A model generated the notes under the pieces. The model saw only the letters and a program-made list of their open reading frames with translations, ran no database searches and was not told the origin of the DNA. Shown here piece after piece: positions 6,276 through 6,609 of a stretch of 6,609 nt of DNA. Source of the DNA: Candidatus Phaeomarinibacter sp. (lineage in GTDB: Bacteria > Pseudomonadota > Alphaproteobacteria > CGMCC-115125); contig JANQMQ010000556.1 of the NCBI GenBank assembly GCA_028279995.1, positions 1 to 6,609 of the forward strand, given 5' to 3'. Position numbers and translations under genes: made by a program. Every line of letters begins with the position of its first letter. Positions within the stretch are counted from its first letter, which is position 1.

Positions 6276-6609
6276 TCAGGGCGCAGGCGAAAAGAGGGGC
6301 GGGCACTCAGTGTCCGCCCTTTTTGCATCCGTGCTGCGCACCACCTTGCCGTCGACAAGTCTGATCTGGCCCGAGGCAATCATCCTCACTGCAGCCGGAT
6401 AGAGCACATGCTCGGCTTCAAGAATACGTGCCGATAGGGTGTCTGCCGTATCATCCGCCAGGACTGGTACGGCGGCTTGGCTGATGATCGGACCGCTGTC
6501 CAGGGCAGGGATGATGTAGTGGACTGTACAGCCGGAGATGGTAGCCCCTGCATCAATGGCCTGCTGCTGCACGCGGATGCCCTTGGAAGACGGCAGCAGT
6601 GACGGATGG
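6276..6609 (-). CDS. purN: Phosphoribosylglycinamide formyltransferase PurN, C-terminal part (cut by window edge)
   Basis: PurN transfers a formyl group from 10-formyltetrahydrofolate to glycinamide ribonucleotide, the third step of de novo purine synthesis. The window holds the last 110 residues, about half of the protein; the frame is open through the right edge. The first visible residues are HPSLLPS, whose histidine matches catalytic His108 of E. coli PurN. The aspartate of ALDSGP lies exactly 36 residues later, as Asp144 does from His108. SGCTVHY and QIRLVDGKVV are further family blocks. An in-frame GTG at 6572 is an internal codon, not the start. The last 18 or so residues (from RSTDAKRADT) form a tail past the conserved fold, and its DNA contains the ndk terminator hairpin. 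In many bacteria purM lies just upstream of purN; that cannot be seen here. Confidence 0.95.
   Translation of the reverse strand, partial: HPSLLPSSKGIRVQQQAIDAGATISGCTVHYIIPALDSGPIISQAAVPVLADDTADTLSARILEAEHVLYPAAVRMIASGQIRLVDGKVVRSTDAKRADTECPPLFSPAP
6297..6324 (+). terminator. Rho-independent terminator of ndk
   Basis: GGGCGGGCAC (6297-6306) pairs with GTGTCCGCCC (6310-6319) around a TCA loop, a 10-base-pair GC-rich stem with one G-U. Five T (6320-6324) follow on the plus strand. It begins 41 bases after the ndk stop. The hairpin lies wholly within the purN coding sequence. On the minus strand the run after the hairpin is CTCTTTT, which is weaker, and the purN stop lies beyond it, so effective use is most likely for ndk only. 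Confidence 0.85.

Noticed and set aside
5855..6379. Minus-strand reading frame (174 codons) opposite ndk
   Set aside because: It is antisense to the whole of ndk and also overlaps the end of purN in another frame; its sequence mirrors ndk codons and shows no known fold.
6551..6572. purN start at the in-frame GTG (6572)
   Set aside because: The conserved HPSLLPS catalytic block lies upstream in the same frame up to the window edge, so this GTG is an internal valine codon.

Overview
This window reads as ordinary core chromosome of an alphaproteobacterium, moderately GC-rich by eye. The support is the gene set and the protein flavour: the DFVELLRR motif of the LptG start, the alpha-type HolC with LWTY and FLPHG blocks, and the YheS-like ABC-F protein with a long charged C-terminal tail. 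No order or genus can be fixed from the sequence alone. I saw no mobile element, integrase, CRISPR array, tRNA or rRNA, no frameshift, and no convincing sign of horizontal transfer.

Layout, left to right. Bases 1-1359 (minus strand) hold the envelope genes lptF and the first 63 codons of lptG, joined by an ATGA stop/start overlap. Together they encode the transmembrane part of the lipopolysaccharide export ABC transporter. Bases 1360-1686 are a divergent intergenic region with candidate promoters for both sides and a stem-loop just before the pepA ribosome binding site. Bases 1687-3635 (plus strand) hold pepA (leucyl aminopeptidase, M17) and, 8 bases later, holC (DNA polymerase III chi subunit). 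holC runs tail to tail into a minus-strand ABC-F ATPase gene (3632-5566), and the two stop codons overlap by 4 bases. Bases 5567-5833 are a second divergent intergenic region. ndk (nucleoside diphosphate kinase) follows at 5834-6256 on the plus strand. purN (GAR formyltransferase, minus strand) is cut by the right edge and converges on ndk; the ndk terminator hairpin lies inside the last codons of purN.

Functionally this is a set of housekeeping units rather than one pathway: LPS transport, peptide turnover, replication clamp-loader accessory, ribosome-associated ATPase, and nucleotide supply (ndk, purN). The head-to-head lptFG / pepA-holC arrangement also occurs in Escherichia coli, so it is an old linkage. 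I found no new biological system. The observations worth a second look are small-scale: overlapping convergent gene ends, a terminator embedded in coding sequence, and leader hairpins.
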